A stretch of 64,000 nt of DNA from Bacillota bacterium (GCA_023420085.1 JAEZWQ010000029.1:6139-70138), one strand, 5' to 3'. Shown: positions 1 to 8,168, counted from the stretch's first letter. Notes: generated by a model from the letters alone, not told the origin. Program-made: numbers and translations.

Positions 1-1256
1 GGTCTTTCCTCTTTTCTTATGGCTAGAATATCTGCATTAAGTAAGAAGTTTACTACATTCCCATTTGCTTGTTTATATAGTCCAAGTCTTGTATTCGCTA
101 CTGAATAGATTTGCTCATCACTGAAGTGATAAGCTAATTGCTTATTCAGCTTTTGCAGATTGTTATATATCCTAGATGATGTTTTCCACTGTTTCAGGAT
201 AATAACTCTTATTTTGTGCCTCAACCATTGTCCAAATTCATCTACGAAGGTTTTCATCCTTCCGATTCGAAAGTAGTTTATCCATCCTTTAACGATTTGG
301 TTTATCCTGGTAAACGTCTTGGCGTTGGTTCGTGCTACACATTTCTTTCGAATAAGTTCCTTGCGACATTTGTCATATAGGCTTTTCTTACTTTTCTTTG
401 TAGGCCTACACTCCCATTTTGAAGATCCCTTCCAGTATGTGAAACCTAGAAAATTACTATTCGTTGGTCTTACTACCTTTGTTTTAGTGGCACTGACCTT
501 TAGGAATAATTTTCTCTCTAGCCATGATGTAACTGACTTCATCACTCGATTTGCTGCCATCTCGCTTTTAACGAAGATATTACTATCGTCTGCGTATCTC
601 ACAAAGCATAGTCCCCTTGCTTCTAATTCCTTATCAAACTTATCTAAATAAATATTAGATAGAATAGGACTTAGTGGTCCTCCCTGAGGCATTCCTATGG
701 TACTAGCTTTGACAAAACCATTTTCCATGATTCCTGCCTGCAGAAATTTACGAATCAAGTGCAGTGTTGTCGAGTCATTTACATGCTCTCTAAGTATTGA
801 AATTAATTTATCGTGATTTACCGTATCGAAGTATGCTTCTATATCTAAATCAATAACCCATTCATATCCTTCATTCAAGTACTCTAGTGTTCGCATGATG
901 GCATCATGGCCACTCCTGTTTGGTCTAAATCCAAAACTATTATCACTGAATCTACTATCATAGATTTCTGATAATACTTGAGCTATCGCTTGTTGGATAA
1001 CTCTGTCTACTACTGTTGGAATTCCTAGCGGTCTTTTCTTGCCATTTGATTTAGGAATATAGACTCTTCTTACAGGTTGAGGCTTGTATTTCTTCTCCAG
1101 TATCTGTTTCTTTATCTGTTCCTTATGGGTCTTGAAATACTCGTCAATTTCATTCACTGTCATCTTATCGACACCAGGTACGCCTTTATTACTCTTGACT
1201 CTTTTGATTGCCTCTTTGAGATTTTCATCTCTTAAAATCACTTCGATTAATTTCAT
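1..1256 (-). CDS. ltrA: Group II intron reverse transcriptase/maturase, 3' end off the window
   Basis: The frame is open from ATG 1256 to the left edge (about 418 codons), with AGGAAGGAG upstream. It reads as a class C intron-encoded protein: an N-terminus beginning MKLIEVILRDENL, the block KKRPLGIPTVVDRVIQQA (RT0/RT1), SFGFRPNRSGHDA, the strand DLDIEAYFDTVNHD carrying the first catalytic Asp, MPQGGPLSPILSNI, and the RT5 motif RYADDS at about 589-606. The thumb/maturase X region follows (GWINYFRIGRMK). No stop or frameshift is seen in the part present. Class C proteins usually lack an endonuclease domain and are about 420 residues long, so only a short C-terminal stretch should be missing. 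The protein aids splicing and target-primed reverse transcription of its own intron. Confidence 0.88.
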   Translation of the reverse strand, partial: MKLIEVILRDENLKEAIKRVKSNKGVPGVDKMTVNEIDEYFKTHKEQIKKQILEKKYKPQPVRRVYIPKSNGKKRPLGIPTVVDRVIQQAIAQVLSEIYDSRFSDNSFGFRPNRSGHDAIMRTLEYLNEGYEWVIDLDIEAYFDTVNHDKLISILREHVNDSTTLHLIRKFLQAGIMENGFVKASTIGMPQGGPLSPILSNIYLDKFDKELEARGLCFVRYADDSNIFVKSEMAANRVMKSVTSWLERKLFLKVSATKTKVVRPTNSNFLGFTYWKGSSKWECRPTKKSKKSLYDKCRKELIRKKCVARTNAKTFTRINQIVKGWINYFRIGRMKTFVDEFGQWLRHKIRVIILKQWKTSSRIYNNLQKLNKQLAYHFSDEQIYSVANTRLGLYKQANGNVVNFLLNADILAIRKEER

Positions 1257-1795
1257 GTTGTTGCTTCTCCTTCCTCTTGTAAATATATTTGGAACCATTC
1301 CCTCTACCTTCATTCCCATGGGATTACGATTCCCACTTATGGAACTATCCTCGATTTCAAACTATCCAAACATTGCGCATGGTGAGTTGCACCATATAAA
1401 CATTAGGTCCTTTGGTACAGATGTCTTTACCTACTACGACCTCAGCTGACTTCTTGTGGCAAACCTTTTTCGACCGATGTTACCATCACTGATTTTAAAG
1501 ATATTGGGATTCATCGTCCACAAGACCTCCCGGGGTAATTCACGAATCCTATTTCTTTCACAACGTCCTGATTTACTGTCTTGGTTTTACGTTTACCTTT
1601 TGGACTTCGATTTGTATCGCAATCTTATCCACCATTTAGCCTTATATCAGATTTCTGTTCGTACGCTCGAAAGAATCGCTACACCACTTCCTCCATCCTC
1701 AACATCACTGTTAACGACTTGTGGTTCACTACACTTGGTGGTAAATACCTGTGGTTGGTTTATCTCCAACTGAATTCGTGCCATGCCCGGCACAC
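1..1795 (-). mobile_element. Group II intron, bacterial class C (IIC), partial
   Basis: Read on the minus strand, the RNA begins near 1795 with GTGTGCC, fitting the group II 5' consensus GUGYG. It continues through about 540 bases of structured, ORF-free sequence (domains I-III) to the maturase start at 1256. The 3' end (domains V and VI) lies beyond the window. The intron sits five or six bases behind a rho-independent terminator hairpin (1801-1836), which is the known target preference of class C introns. Plus-strand reading frames at 319-1856 are shadows. The class assignment rests on the insertion site and on the protein's resemblance to class C maturases. The exact 5' boundary is inferred. 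Confidence 0.85.
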
Positions 1796-1800
1796 GATAG

Positions 1801-1836
1801 ATAAAAGTCTTACTATTTCTAGTAAGACTTTTATTA
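1801..1836 (-). terminator. Terminator of the padR operon and target hairpin of the group II intron
   Basis: A near-perfect hairpin with arms AAAAGTCTTACTA and TAGTAAGACTTTT and a short loop, followed on the minus strand by TTTTAT. It lies 22 bases after the stop of the DUF4097 gene. The intron starts immediately downstream of it. Confidence 0.85.
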
Positions 1837-1858
1837 ATTTAACTCATAACTTTTAATT

Positions 1859-2650
1859 TTAATCTTCAAACTTAACAACTCCATTGCTCATATTTACAAC
1901 AGTCTTTTCGTTGCCATTGTACGTGCCAAATTTAACTGATTTACCACTCCTTATAATACTAGTTTTTAAATAATTATCAGTAACTGTAACATTATTTCTA
2001 GATTTTATCTCTCCATTAACAGGAAAATCTTTATCAAATATAACCTTTCCATTATCTATATTTACATATGTTTCAAAAGCTCTATCACCGTCAATATTTA
2101 TATAACCATTCATTAAATCTACCTTTAATATACTAACGGTATCTTCAATATCTATTTTCCCATTAGATGCTTTAATATTTATATCTAATTTCTCAGGATT
2201 AATAGCCGTAATTTTGATTTTTGCATTATTTGCATTTATTGAAATCTTTCCATTTTCTAGATTTATCTCTCCGCCACTACTACCTTTTATTTCAATTTCA
2301 TTATTATTCCCTTTTTCAATATCGATATAAGTATGATTAATATCTATATTTATTTCTCTAGCATTATCAAATGAATAAATCGCACGATTTGATATAATCG
2401 TTTTACCGGTTTTTAGTTCCCTACCTGTAGTATCATTTTTATAAATCTTCTCAGATTTAGCTTCTCCATCTATATAACTAAAATCAAAGTCCCAGTCATA
2501 TTCTTCATCATCCCCAATAAGACCAAAATTAAGAACATTATTATCTAAAGAAAATATATTGGCTTTATCTATAAAAATTCTTGATAATACTAGGCCAACA
2601 AATGAAATAATAATTATTCCAATAATTATTAATCCAAATTTATTTTTCAT
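1859..2650 (-). CDS. DUF4097-like membrane-anchored beta-strand repeat protein
   Basis: A 263-residue protein with one N-terminal membrane segment (about residues 5-24) and an extracytoplasmic part made of short alternating strands with repeated NGKI/NGxI turns. These include NLENGKISINA, ASNGKIDIED, MNGYINIDG and IDNGKVIFD. That pattern is typical of the DUF4097/DUF2807 putative adhesin fold (a parallel beta solenoid). It is the last gene of a padR-HAAS-DUF4097 operon and overlaps the HAAS gene by 11 bases, with GGAGGAAG ahead of ATG 2650. This three-gene set is common in Firmicutes and is thought to sense or respond to envelope conditions, but the molecular role is not established. Confidence 0.75.
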   Translation of the reverse strand: MKNKFGLIIIGIIIISFVGLVLSRIFIDKANIFSLDNNVLNFGLIGDDEEYDWDFDFSYIDGEAKSEKIYKNDTTGRELKTGKTIISNRAIYSFDNAREINIDINHTYIDIEKGNNNEIEIKGSSGGEINLENGKISINANNAKIKITAINPEKLDINIKASNGKIDIEDTVSILKVDLMNGYINIDGDRAFETYVNIDNGKVIFDKDFPVNGEIKSRNNVTVTDNYLKTSIIRSGKSVKFGTYNGNEKTVVNMSNGVVKFED

Positions 2651-3293
2651 TGTCTTCCTCCTTATTTCTACTAGAATTTAAATTTATATATCTGCCATTT
2701 TTTCTATAATTTTTCCACCTAAATGAAATTAAAAATTTATTTATACTTTTATATACGAGCTTTATAAGCTTAATGCTTCCATATATCATTCCTACTCCAG
2801 AACTTAATAAGAAGATAAATGCAAATATTGAAGACACCAATCCCATGTAAAAGTTAAGTCCATATATATTAATATTAAATAGTACAATAAATGATAATAT
2901 AATTAAAAATATCCCTACTCCAAGTAATGATAGCAGAAATACAGCAACACTTATTGCTATTGATAGTAATATCGGCCCTCCTATCAATACGCCAAGTCCA
3001 ATAAATGCGTATTTTAAAAGCTTATTAGTATCAGCATTTGAAGTTATATTATGAGATTTACCTTTGCCATTATCTTTTGATTTATTGTATTGCTTGTAAT
3101 TATCAAAGTTATAATATTCCTCAGCTAACTTTTCTGGACTACCCAATTCTTTTGAAATCTCCTCCTCTGTCCTTCCAAGTTCTATCGCACACTCAAAATG
3201 CTCATTATAATCTGCTATGATGTCATCAATAACATTTTCAGGTAAATTTCTTAAATAAAATCTTAATAAATCAAGAAATTCCTTCTTTTTCAT
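2640..3293 (-). CDS. HAAS/DUF1700 domain membrane protein
   Basis: A 217-residue protein. Residues 1-60 form a cytoplasmic helical HAAS-type signalling domain (MKKKEFLDLLRFYLRNLP, then DYNEHFECAIELGRTEEEI and ELGSPEKLAEEYY). Three or four membrane helices follow at about 90-185, and the tail is basic. DUF1700/HAAS proteins are usually encoded beside a PadR-family repressor and are thought to couple it to a membrane signal. That is the arrangement here: it overlaps the PadR gene by 23 bases and the DUF4097 gene by 11, so the three are translationally coupled. GGAGGGG precedes ATG 3293. Confidence 0.85.
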   Translation of the reverse strand: MKKKEFLDLLRFYLRNLPENVIDDIIADYNEHFECAIELGRTEEEISKELGSPEKLAEEYYNFDNYKQYNKSKDNGKGKSHNITSNADTNKLLKYAFIGLGVLIGGPILLSIAISVAVFLLSLLGVGIFLIILSFIVLFNINIYGLNFYMGLVSSIFAFIFLLSSGVGMIYGSIKLIKLVYKSINKFLISFRWKNYRKNGRYINLNSSRNKEEDNEK

Positions 3294-3603
3294 ACACCCC
3301 TCCCAATAATAAATCGACCTGATTTGTAAAATTTTTCCACTCTATAAGCAAATTTGTTAATACTTTTCGTCCTTCTTCAGTGATTGTGTAATATTTTCTT
3401 GGAGGCCCACTATTTGACTCCTTAATATATGTATTAACATAATTACTATTATATAGTTTTCGAAGTAGTGGATATATCGTTCCCTCTGAAATATCAACCT
3501 GTTTTGAAATTATATCTACCAGTTCAAAACCATATCTATCTTTTTCATCTAACAATGCTAAAACGAGTATTTCTAATACCCCCTTTTTAAATTGAATATT
3601 CAT
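3271..3603 (-). CDS. PadR-family transcriptional repressor
   Basis: A 110-residue winged-helix protein of the short (about 110 aa) PadR subgroup. It opens with FKKGVLEILVLALL and continues through DRYGFELVD, the recognition region SEGTIYPLLRKL and the wing SGPPRKYYTITEEGRKVL. A C-terminal dimerisation helix completes it. It heads the operon and probably represses it, since a paired AGTACCTTG motif overlaps its own promoter (3631-3655). The inducer is not apparent. Confidence 0.92.
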   Translation of the reverse strand: MNIQFKKGVLEILVLALLDEKDRYGFELVDIISKQVDISEGTIYPLLRKLYNSNYVNTYIKESNSGPPRKYYTITEEGRKVLTNLLIEWKNFTNQVDLLLGGVYEKEGIS

Positions 3604-3620
3604 ATATCACCTCTTGGAAT

Positions 3621-3656
3621 ATTTTAACACAAGGTACTATATATTGCAAGGTACTG
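3621..3656 (-). promoter_or_regulatory. Promoter and putative PadR operator
   Basis: On the minus strand there is a -35 TTGCAA (3644-3649), 17 bases, and a -10 TAAAAT (3621-3626). Two copies of AGTACCTTG lie 17 bases apart, one running into the -35 and one inside the spacer. They resemble the AGTAC-type sites of autoregulated PadR operons. Site occupancy is inferred. Confidence 0.7.
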
Positions 3657-3670
3657 CGTCAAAAAATATA

Positions 3671-3718
3671 GGCTAGTCTAAAATATTAGTTTGCTCATTT
3701 AATATCATAGACCTAGCC
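3671..3718 (-). terminator. Probable terminator of the small membrane protein gene
   Basis: The inverted repeat GGCTAG-TCTA / TAGAC-CTAGCC (one bulged base, long loop) is followed by TATATTTTTT on the minus strand and by TTTTGATAAATTTT on the plus strand. It separates the 53-residue gene from the padR operon. Confidence 0.5.
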
Positions 3719-3826
3719 TTTTGATAAATTTTATTATTCTGTATTAAAGTAAATATAAAAGTTATGAAATGATTCCCAAATTGTAACAGTACAGCAAATA
3801 TTATTATAACTTTTATAGCATCTTAA

Positions 3827-3988
3827 TTATTTTCTTTTAGATATATTAAGTGTAATAAAAATAGAAGCTATAATAGCAAAAAGAACTGTAATAAAAATTA
3901 AAAGTTTTTGATCATCTTTAAGTAAATAGGCCATAATAATATAGATAATTAGTAATACTAGTAAAAATAATTTTTTTAATTTAGACAT
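3827..3988 (-). CDS. Small two-helix membrane protein (53 aa)
   Basis: An ATG at 3988, preceded at ideal spacing by GGAGG, opens a 53-codon frame. It has a basic start (MSKLKKLF), a first hydrophobic helix (about residues 7-22), a short polar turn KDDQK, a second hydrophobic helix (about 29-47) and a basic end (NISKRK). The strong ribosome site and clean two-helix topology support a real gene. I do not recognise a family. The ABC-transporter remnant just upstream on the same strand suggests it may be the surviving partner of a lost transporter or bacteriocin-immunity module, which is inference only. Confidence 0.6.
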   Translation of the reverse strand: MSKLKKLFLLVLLIIYIIMAYLLKDDQKLLIFITVLFAIIASIFITLNISKRK

Positions 3989-4001
3989 TTTTTCCTCCAT
4001 A

Positions 4002-4390
4002 TCATATTGATATTATCTTATTAGCTAAGCTTGAAATAGTTTCCTTAACATGACTAGAAAATAGGCAGTACCCATTATGTATTTGTACATAATGTTTAAT
4101 TAGAGAAATTGCTGCTTCTCTACTTTCAATATCTAAAGAATTTAGTGGTTCATCTAATAATTCAGGGTTATCTAGAGCAGAAATGAAAAGTAGATCTGCC
4201 CATCATCATAAGTGCTGTAGGCCCACTAGAGAAAATACTTGTAATTATTCAAGTCCCATTACTAAAAAGTACCAGCACCTAAAACCACATTAACAATCGT
4301 TGTTGCAACCATACTAGGGAGTCAAAGAGTTGCAGCTACAAAGGTAATAAATAAAATAAAATGCCACCTTTAAGTTTTTATTAATAGTTT
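4002..4390 (-). pseudogene. Decayed ABC-transporter remnant
   Basis: On the minus strand a frame ending at the TGA at 4002-4004 reads like the end of an ABC ATPase. It has NPELLDEPLNSLD (Walker B and D-loop), then IESREAAISLIK, then the H-loop-like LFSSHVKE and SLANKIISI. It has no start, no Walker A and no signature motif. The bases to its right (about 4195-4390) translate only in pieces broken by stops and frame changes; one piece, SMVATTIVNVVLGAGTF, looks like a membrane helix. I read this as the eroded relic of a transporter gene. The right boundary is uncertain. Confidence 0.5.
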
Positions 4391-4460
4391 ATAGAGAGAG
4401 TAGCACTAATGTTTGCTTTTTTAATACTTGACAATTTTTCCTACTCGCTTTTAAATAGTC

Positions 4461-4488
4461 AAAAAAGGTTAGGAAATTATTCCTAACC
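4461..4488 (-). terminator. Terminator of the NlpC/P60 gene
   Basis: The perfect hairpin GGTTAGGAA/TTCCTAACC (4467-4488) is followed on the minus strand by TTTTTT. It lies six bases after the stop codon. Confidence 0.9.
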
Positions 4489-4494
4489 CTTACA

Positions 4495-5754
4495 TTATCT
4501 AACTCGTATAAATACTGGATTATATCCTGGTAGTGTGCTTTGAAGGCTAGTTGTATAACCCATCCAACCACCATGGACAGCTTGTCCTCCTCCAACATAT
4601 ATAGCAACATGTGGTACACCAGCTCCAGCATTATCATAGTATATTATATCACCAGGCTGTGCTTGACTTGCAGAAACAACTGTTCCTAATGACATATATC
4701 CAGCTGGCCAACCTCTAAAATTAATTCCTACAGCTCTAAGAGCATTACTAACTAAAGATGTGCAGTCTTGATTAACTCCTAACTGGGCTAACGCTGCATT
4801 TGCAATAGCTTGCTTTCCTCCTGAAACTGTTGTCGTTGGTTGTGTAGTTGTTGCTACTACTTTCTTTTCAGCTGTTGTGTTTGTTGCTGCCTTTTTAGTA
4901 TCTTCAACTTTTTTAGCTTCAGCAGCTTTCTTTGCCTCTTCAGCCTTTTTTGCTTCAGCAGCTTTCTTTGCCTCTTCGGCTTTCTTAGCTTCAGCAGCCT
5001 TCTTTGCCTCTTCGGCTTTCTTAGCTTCAGCAGCTTTCTTTGCCTCTTCGGCCTTTTTAGCTTCTTCAGCCTTTCTCTTTTCTTCTTCTAACCTTTTCTC
5101 TTCCTCTTCTTTTTGTTTAGATATTGCAGTTTTATACTCATTACTAATCATTACAAATGATTTATTAACATATCCAACTTCTTTATCATCTATTGATACT
5201 TTAATGAAATTCCCTTCATCTATATCAAGTACCTTTAACTTTTTATCTTCTCCTGCATCAATGATTACATCTGAGTCAGCGTTAGCATCTGAATATAAAA
5301 CAGTATCAATTATAGTAGTTGCAAATACATTTGCTTCTTTTTCAGCAACTTTTATAGCATCAGCCCCAGAAAGCACTTCATCAGCCTTTACAAAACCTTT
5401 TACTTCACCAGACTTAACCTCAATCCAATCATTAGATTTATTTAGGATATCGGCAACCTGTCCCTTATAAAGTTTACCACTATAATCTGAATCTGTATTT
5501 GCTTCATTCTTAATATAGACAAAATCTTCTACTTCATCTTTAGGTACCACTATATTTGCCTCAGGTATTTTTACATCATCAAGTAAAACATTTTGTACAT
5601 ATTTATTATTTTTCTTAACTTCCTTGTTTAATGAGAATAACGGCGCCTTAATTTCAATATTATTAAGATTTTCTCCGTCAGCCAATGTAGTAGCAACTGG
5701 TGCAATAAATACAGTTGTTGCAACTGCAAGAGCTAACAATTTTGATTTCGACAT
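4495..5754 (-). CDS. Secreted NlpC/P60-type peptidoglycan hydrolase with SH3-like domains and an Ala/Lys/Glu repeat
   Basis: A 419-residue exported protein. The start at 5754 has AGGAGGAG upstream. A signal peptide (about residues 1-27, ending VATTLADG) is followed by two SH3-like segments (about 70-215; 'VEVKSGEVKGFVK' and 'GNFIKVSIDDKEVGYVNK'). A charged coiled-coil made of repeated AEEAKKA/AEAKKA units (about 225-285) and a Thr-rich linker come next. The C-terminal catalytic domain (about 315-419) has DCTSLVSNALRAVG (nucleophile Cys) and HVAIYVGG (His), typical of cysteine endopeptidases that cut wall peptides. No sortase motif is seen. It has its own consensus promoter and terminator, so it is a single-gene unit. 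Confidence 0.85.
   Translation of the reverse strand: MSKSKLLALAVATTVFIAPVATTLADGENLNNIEIKAPLFSLNKEVKKNNKYVQNVLLDDVKIPEANIVVPKDEVEDFVYIKNEANTDSDYSGKLYKGQVADILNKSNDWIEVKSGEVKGFVKADEVLSGADAIKVAEKEANVFATTIIDTVLYSDANADSDVIIDAGEDKKLKVLDIDEGNFIKVSIDDKEVGYVNKSFVMISNEYKTAISKQKEEEEKRLEEEKRKAEEAKKAEEAKKAAEAKKAEEAKKAAEAKKAEEAKKAAEAKKAEEAKKAAEAKKVEDTKKAATNTTAEKKVVATTTQPTTTVSGGKQAIANAALAQLGVNQDCTSLVSNALRAVGINFRGWPAGYMSLGTVVSASQAQPGDIIYYDNAGAGVPHVAIYVGGGQAVHGGWMGYTTSLQSTLPGYNPVFIRVR
4905..5100 (-). repeat. Tandem repeat coding for an AEEAKKAAEAKK coiled coil
   Basis: Near-identical units of about 36 bases (with a GCTGAAGCTAAGAAAGC core on the minus strand) are repeated several times inside the NlpC/P60 gene. 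The frame is kept across all units. The array creates a long antisense open frame on the plus strand that is not a gene. Such arrays change copy number easily, which would vary the length of the stalk between the SH3 and catalytic domains. Confidence 0.85.
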
Positions 5755-5781
5755 TTCTCTCCTCCTTATGTTACAGATTGA

Positions 5782-5810
5782 ATTATAACAATAATCAAAT
5801 AGAATGTCAA
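5782..5810 (-). promoter_or_regulatory. Consensus sigma-A promoter of the NlpC/P60 gene
   Basis: A perfect TTGACA (5805-5810) and TATAAT (5782-5787) are separated by 17 bases, about 28 bases upstream of the start codon. Confidence 0.93.
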
Positions 5811-5862
5811 TCATTTTTTTACAAATTATTACATTTTTGTAACAATTACTTGCGTATAGCTC

Positions 5863-6582
5863 TTAATACTTAATTTTAACCTCCTTAAAAAATCTAATTT
5901 CTCCTTGTATATCAATGATTATTCCTCTTTCAACGTCTACTCCACAGATAACTCCGTTAACAAAATATTCATTATTTATATTTACCATAACATGCTTATT
6001 TTTATAATATAAATATTTATTATACTCTTTTTCTATCAATTCTTTATCAATATTTTCATATAGTTTTATATACTTTTCTACTATTTTATAAATTAAAGAA
6101 TATCTTTCATTCCTTGTAACAATTCTATCAAAAATACCTGTAACTTTATTATCATTTATTAAATCAAATTCTCTATTTTCACTTATATTTATACCAATGC
6201 CTACATAAATTTGATTATTTTTATTGCTATCAACAATTGACCTAGTTAAGATACCTCCAACCTTATAGTCATCCATATATATATCGTTTATCCATTTAAT
6301 ATTTAATCTCTTACTATACGTTTCTTCAATAGATTTGACTACTGCCACCGCAGCAATTAAGGTTGATATTAAACTATTTTGATATTTTAGTATTCTTTTA
6401 GGAATAATTGTAAAGTATATTCCATTATTTGGTGAAATAAACTTTCTTTGCCTTGTTCCTACTCCATTTGTTTGCTCATCTGCAATTATTACTGTATCTT
6501 CATATATACCTTGCCTTATTTTTTCTTCTGCAATATCCATAGTCGATGAAACTTTTTTATATTTTATATATTCCATATTCAT
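5863..6582 (-). CDS. birA: Biotin--[acetyl-CoA carboxylase] ligase, no DNA-binding domain
   Basis: About 239 residues from ATG 6582. This is a group I (catalytic only) biotin protein ligase that charges the carboxylase biotin carrier through biotinyl-AMP. Visible motifs are STMD near the N-terminus, DEQTNGVGTRQRKF (the biotin/ATP loop, a variant of GRGRRGR), KWINDIYMDDYKVGGIL (KWPND-like, with the catalytic Lys) and a small C-terminal SH3-like domain. The N-terminal winged helix of repressor-type BirA is absent. The gene follows rplQ on the same strand and its GGAG ribosome site lies in the right arm of the rplQ terminator hairpin, so translation and termination may interfere. ATG 6576 is an alternative start. 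Confidence 0.85.
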   Translation of the reverse strand: MNMEYIKYKKVSSTMDIAEEKIRQGIYEDTVIIADEQTNGVGTRQRKFISPNNGIYFTIIPKRILKYQNSLISTLIAAVAVVKSIEETYSKRLNIKWINDIYMDDYKVGGILTRSIVDSNKNNQIYVGIGINISENREFDLINDNKVTGIFDRIVTRNERYSLIYKIVEKYIKLYENIDKELIEKEYNKYLYYKNKHVMVNINNEYFVNGVICGVDVERGIIIDIQGEIRFFKEVKIKY

Positions 6583-6589
6583 AAAAATC

Positions 6590-6620
6590 AACTCCGTTAA
6601 TATTAATATTAACGGAGTTT
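6590..6620 (-). terminator. Terminator at the end of the ribosomal super-operon
   Basis: A perfect palindrome with arms AACTCCGTTAATATT and AATATTAACGGAGTT lies five bases after the rplQ stop and is followed by GATTTTTAT on the minus strand. It also contains the GGAG of the birA ribosome site. Confidence 0.8.
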
Positions 6621-6625
6621 CCTTA

Positions 6626-7162
6626 CTATACTAATTCAATTATAACTTCCATTGCACCATCGCCCTTACGAGGTCCAATCTTGATTATACGAGTATAACC
6701 ACCATTTCTTCCCTCATATTTTGGTGCAACTTCGCTAAACATATGTTCAGCCATATCAACTTTTTTTGTTGATTTCTTTAGACCTTTTGTTGTACTTGGT
6801 CTTGATGTTATAGTATATAAGAATTTTAATAGTTGTCTACGAGCATGAAGTCTTGAAGGTTTATCCTTCTTAATTTCTTTTTCTACTGTTTCAAAAACTG
6901 TTACTCTCTTACCATTAACTTCTTCTTTAACTCTTTTACCGTTTGCATCCTTTTTAGCAACTTTAGCATTTACCTTCACAGTATCAAAGTTATCTTTTTC
7001 CTTAACAGCTAAAGTGATTAGCTTTTCAGCTATCTTACGAACTTCTTTAGCTCTTGCTTCAGTTGTAACTATCTTGCCGTGGAATAAAAGATTAGTAACT
7101 TGATTACGAAGTAAAGCTTTACGTTGGCTTGAAGATTTACCAAGCTTTCTATACTTTGCCAT
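6626..7162 (-). CDS. rplQ: 50S ribosomal protein L17, long form
   Basis: 178 residues, against 115-130 in most bacteria. The core blocks are present: KLGKSSSQRKALLRNQVTNLL at the start, then ITTEARAKEVR, SRLHARRQLLKFLY and the end YTRIIKIGPRKGDGAMEVIIELV. Between them an extra, highly charged stretch of about 35 residues (about 67-100, KVAKKDANGKRVKEEVNGKRVTV) is inserted. Similar long L17 forms occur in several Clostridia. It is the last gene of the super-operon, 14 bases after rpoA. Confidence 0.97.
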   Translation of the reverse strand: MAKYRKLGKSSSQRKALLRNQVTNLLFHGKIVTTEARAKEVRKIAEKLITLAVKEKDNFDTVKVNAKVAKKDANGKRVKEEVNGKRVTVFETVEKEIKKDKPSRLHARRQLLKFLYTITSRPSTTKGLKKSTKKVDMAEHMFSEVAPKYEGRNGGYTRIIKIGPRKGDGAMEVIIELV

Positions 7163-7176
7163 CGTTCCTCCTAAGT

Positions 7177-8133
7177 TTATTCATCAGATGTACGAAGAGC
7201 CAATCCCAGTTCATCAAGTTTTTGTAATACTTCTTCTAAAGATTTTCTACCTAGATTTCTTACTTTCATCATATCATCTGGTGTTTTATTTATAAGCTCT
7301 TCCACTGTATTTATATTCGCTCTCTTTAAACAATTGAATGATCTTACTGATAACTCTAAATCTTCAATATTCATTTCCAGAGCTTTATCTTTTTTCTCTT
7401 CATCTTTCTCAACCATAACTTCAGCACTTCTAGCACTTTCTGAAAGCTCTATAAATAAATTAAGATGCTCACTTAGTACCTTTGCTGCTAAACTTACAGC
7501 TTCATCTGGTAATAAAATTCCATTAGTATAAACATCTAATGTAAGTTTATCATAGTCAGTAATTTGCCCTACACGTGTATTTTCAACCTCAAGATTTACT
7601 CTTTCTACAGGTGAAAAAATTGAATCTATTGGGATTATCCCTATTGCATCGTCATCAGTCTTGTTTTTTTCAGCACTATTATATCCTCTACCTTTTATAA
7701 TCTGTAATTGGATATTTAAGCTGCTATTATCATTATCAAGAGTTGCAATTACATGGTCTGGGTTAAGAATTTCTATATCCATATCCGTCTGTATATCTGC
7801 ACCAGTGACAACACCTTCTCCACTATATTCAATATATGCCATTTTAGGCTCATTACTCTTTGAATTATCTCTGATTGCTAGTCCTTTTATATTTAGTATA
7901 ATCTCTGAGATATCTTCCTTAACGCCATCGATACCTCCAAATTCATGTAATGCACCATCTATCTTTATTTGACTTACTGCTGCACCCGGTAATGAAGATA
8001 ACATAATTCTTCTTAAAGAATTACCTAGAGTTATACCATAACCTCTTTCTAACGGTTCTATAACGAATCTAGCATATTTTTTATCATCAGATTCTTCTAT
8101 AATATTTATTTTAGGTTTTTCAAATTCAAACAT
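7177..8133 (-). CDS. rpoA: DNA-directed RNA polymerase alpha subunit
   Basis: 318 residues. The N-terminal assembly domain shows RFVIEPLERGYGITLGNSLRRIMLSSLPG, the platform for beta and beta' binding. The C-terminal domain (about 245-310) shows SVRSFNCLKRANI and MKVRNLGRKSLEEV, the part that contacts promoter UP elements and activators. Length and order are normal for Firmicutes. It follows rpsD by 35 bases and precedes rplQ. Confidence 0.98.
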   Translation of the reverse strand: MFEFEKPKINIIEESDDKKYARFVIEPLERGYGITLGNSLRRIMLSSLPGAAVSQIKIDGALHEFGGIDGVKEDISEIILNIKGLAIRDNSKSNEPKMAYIEYSGEGVVTGADIQTDMDIEILNPDHVIATLDNDNSSLNIQLQIIKGRGYNSAEKNKTDDDAIGIIPIDSIFSPVERVNLEVENTRVGQITDYDKLTLDVYTNGILLPDEAVSLAAKVLSEHLNLFIELSESARSAEVMVEKDEEKKDKALEMNIEDLELSVRSFNCLKRANINTVEELINKTPDDMMKVRNLGRKSLEEVLQKLDELGLALRTSDE

Positions 8134-8168
8134 AAGCTCTCCTCATGGATTTGGCCGAGGTCAGTCTA

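Noticed and set aside
319..1856. Plus-strand open frames across the group II intron
   Set aside because: They run antisense to the maturase and the intron RNA. They have no ribosome sites and no recognisable protein content.
4389..4637. Minus-strand 82-codon frame
   Set aside because: Most of it overlaps the catalytic domain of the NlpC/P60 gene in another frame and spans that gene's terminator.
4877..5470. Plus-strand 197-codon frame rich in Ala/Ser/Phe
   Set aside because: It is the antisense of the AEEAKK repeat of the NlpC/P60 gene. The repeat unit length keeps this frame open by chance.
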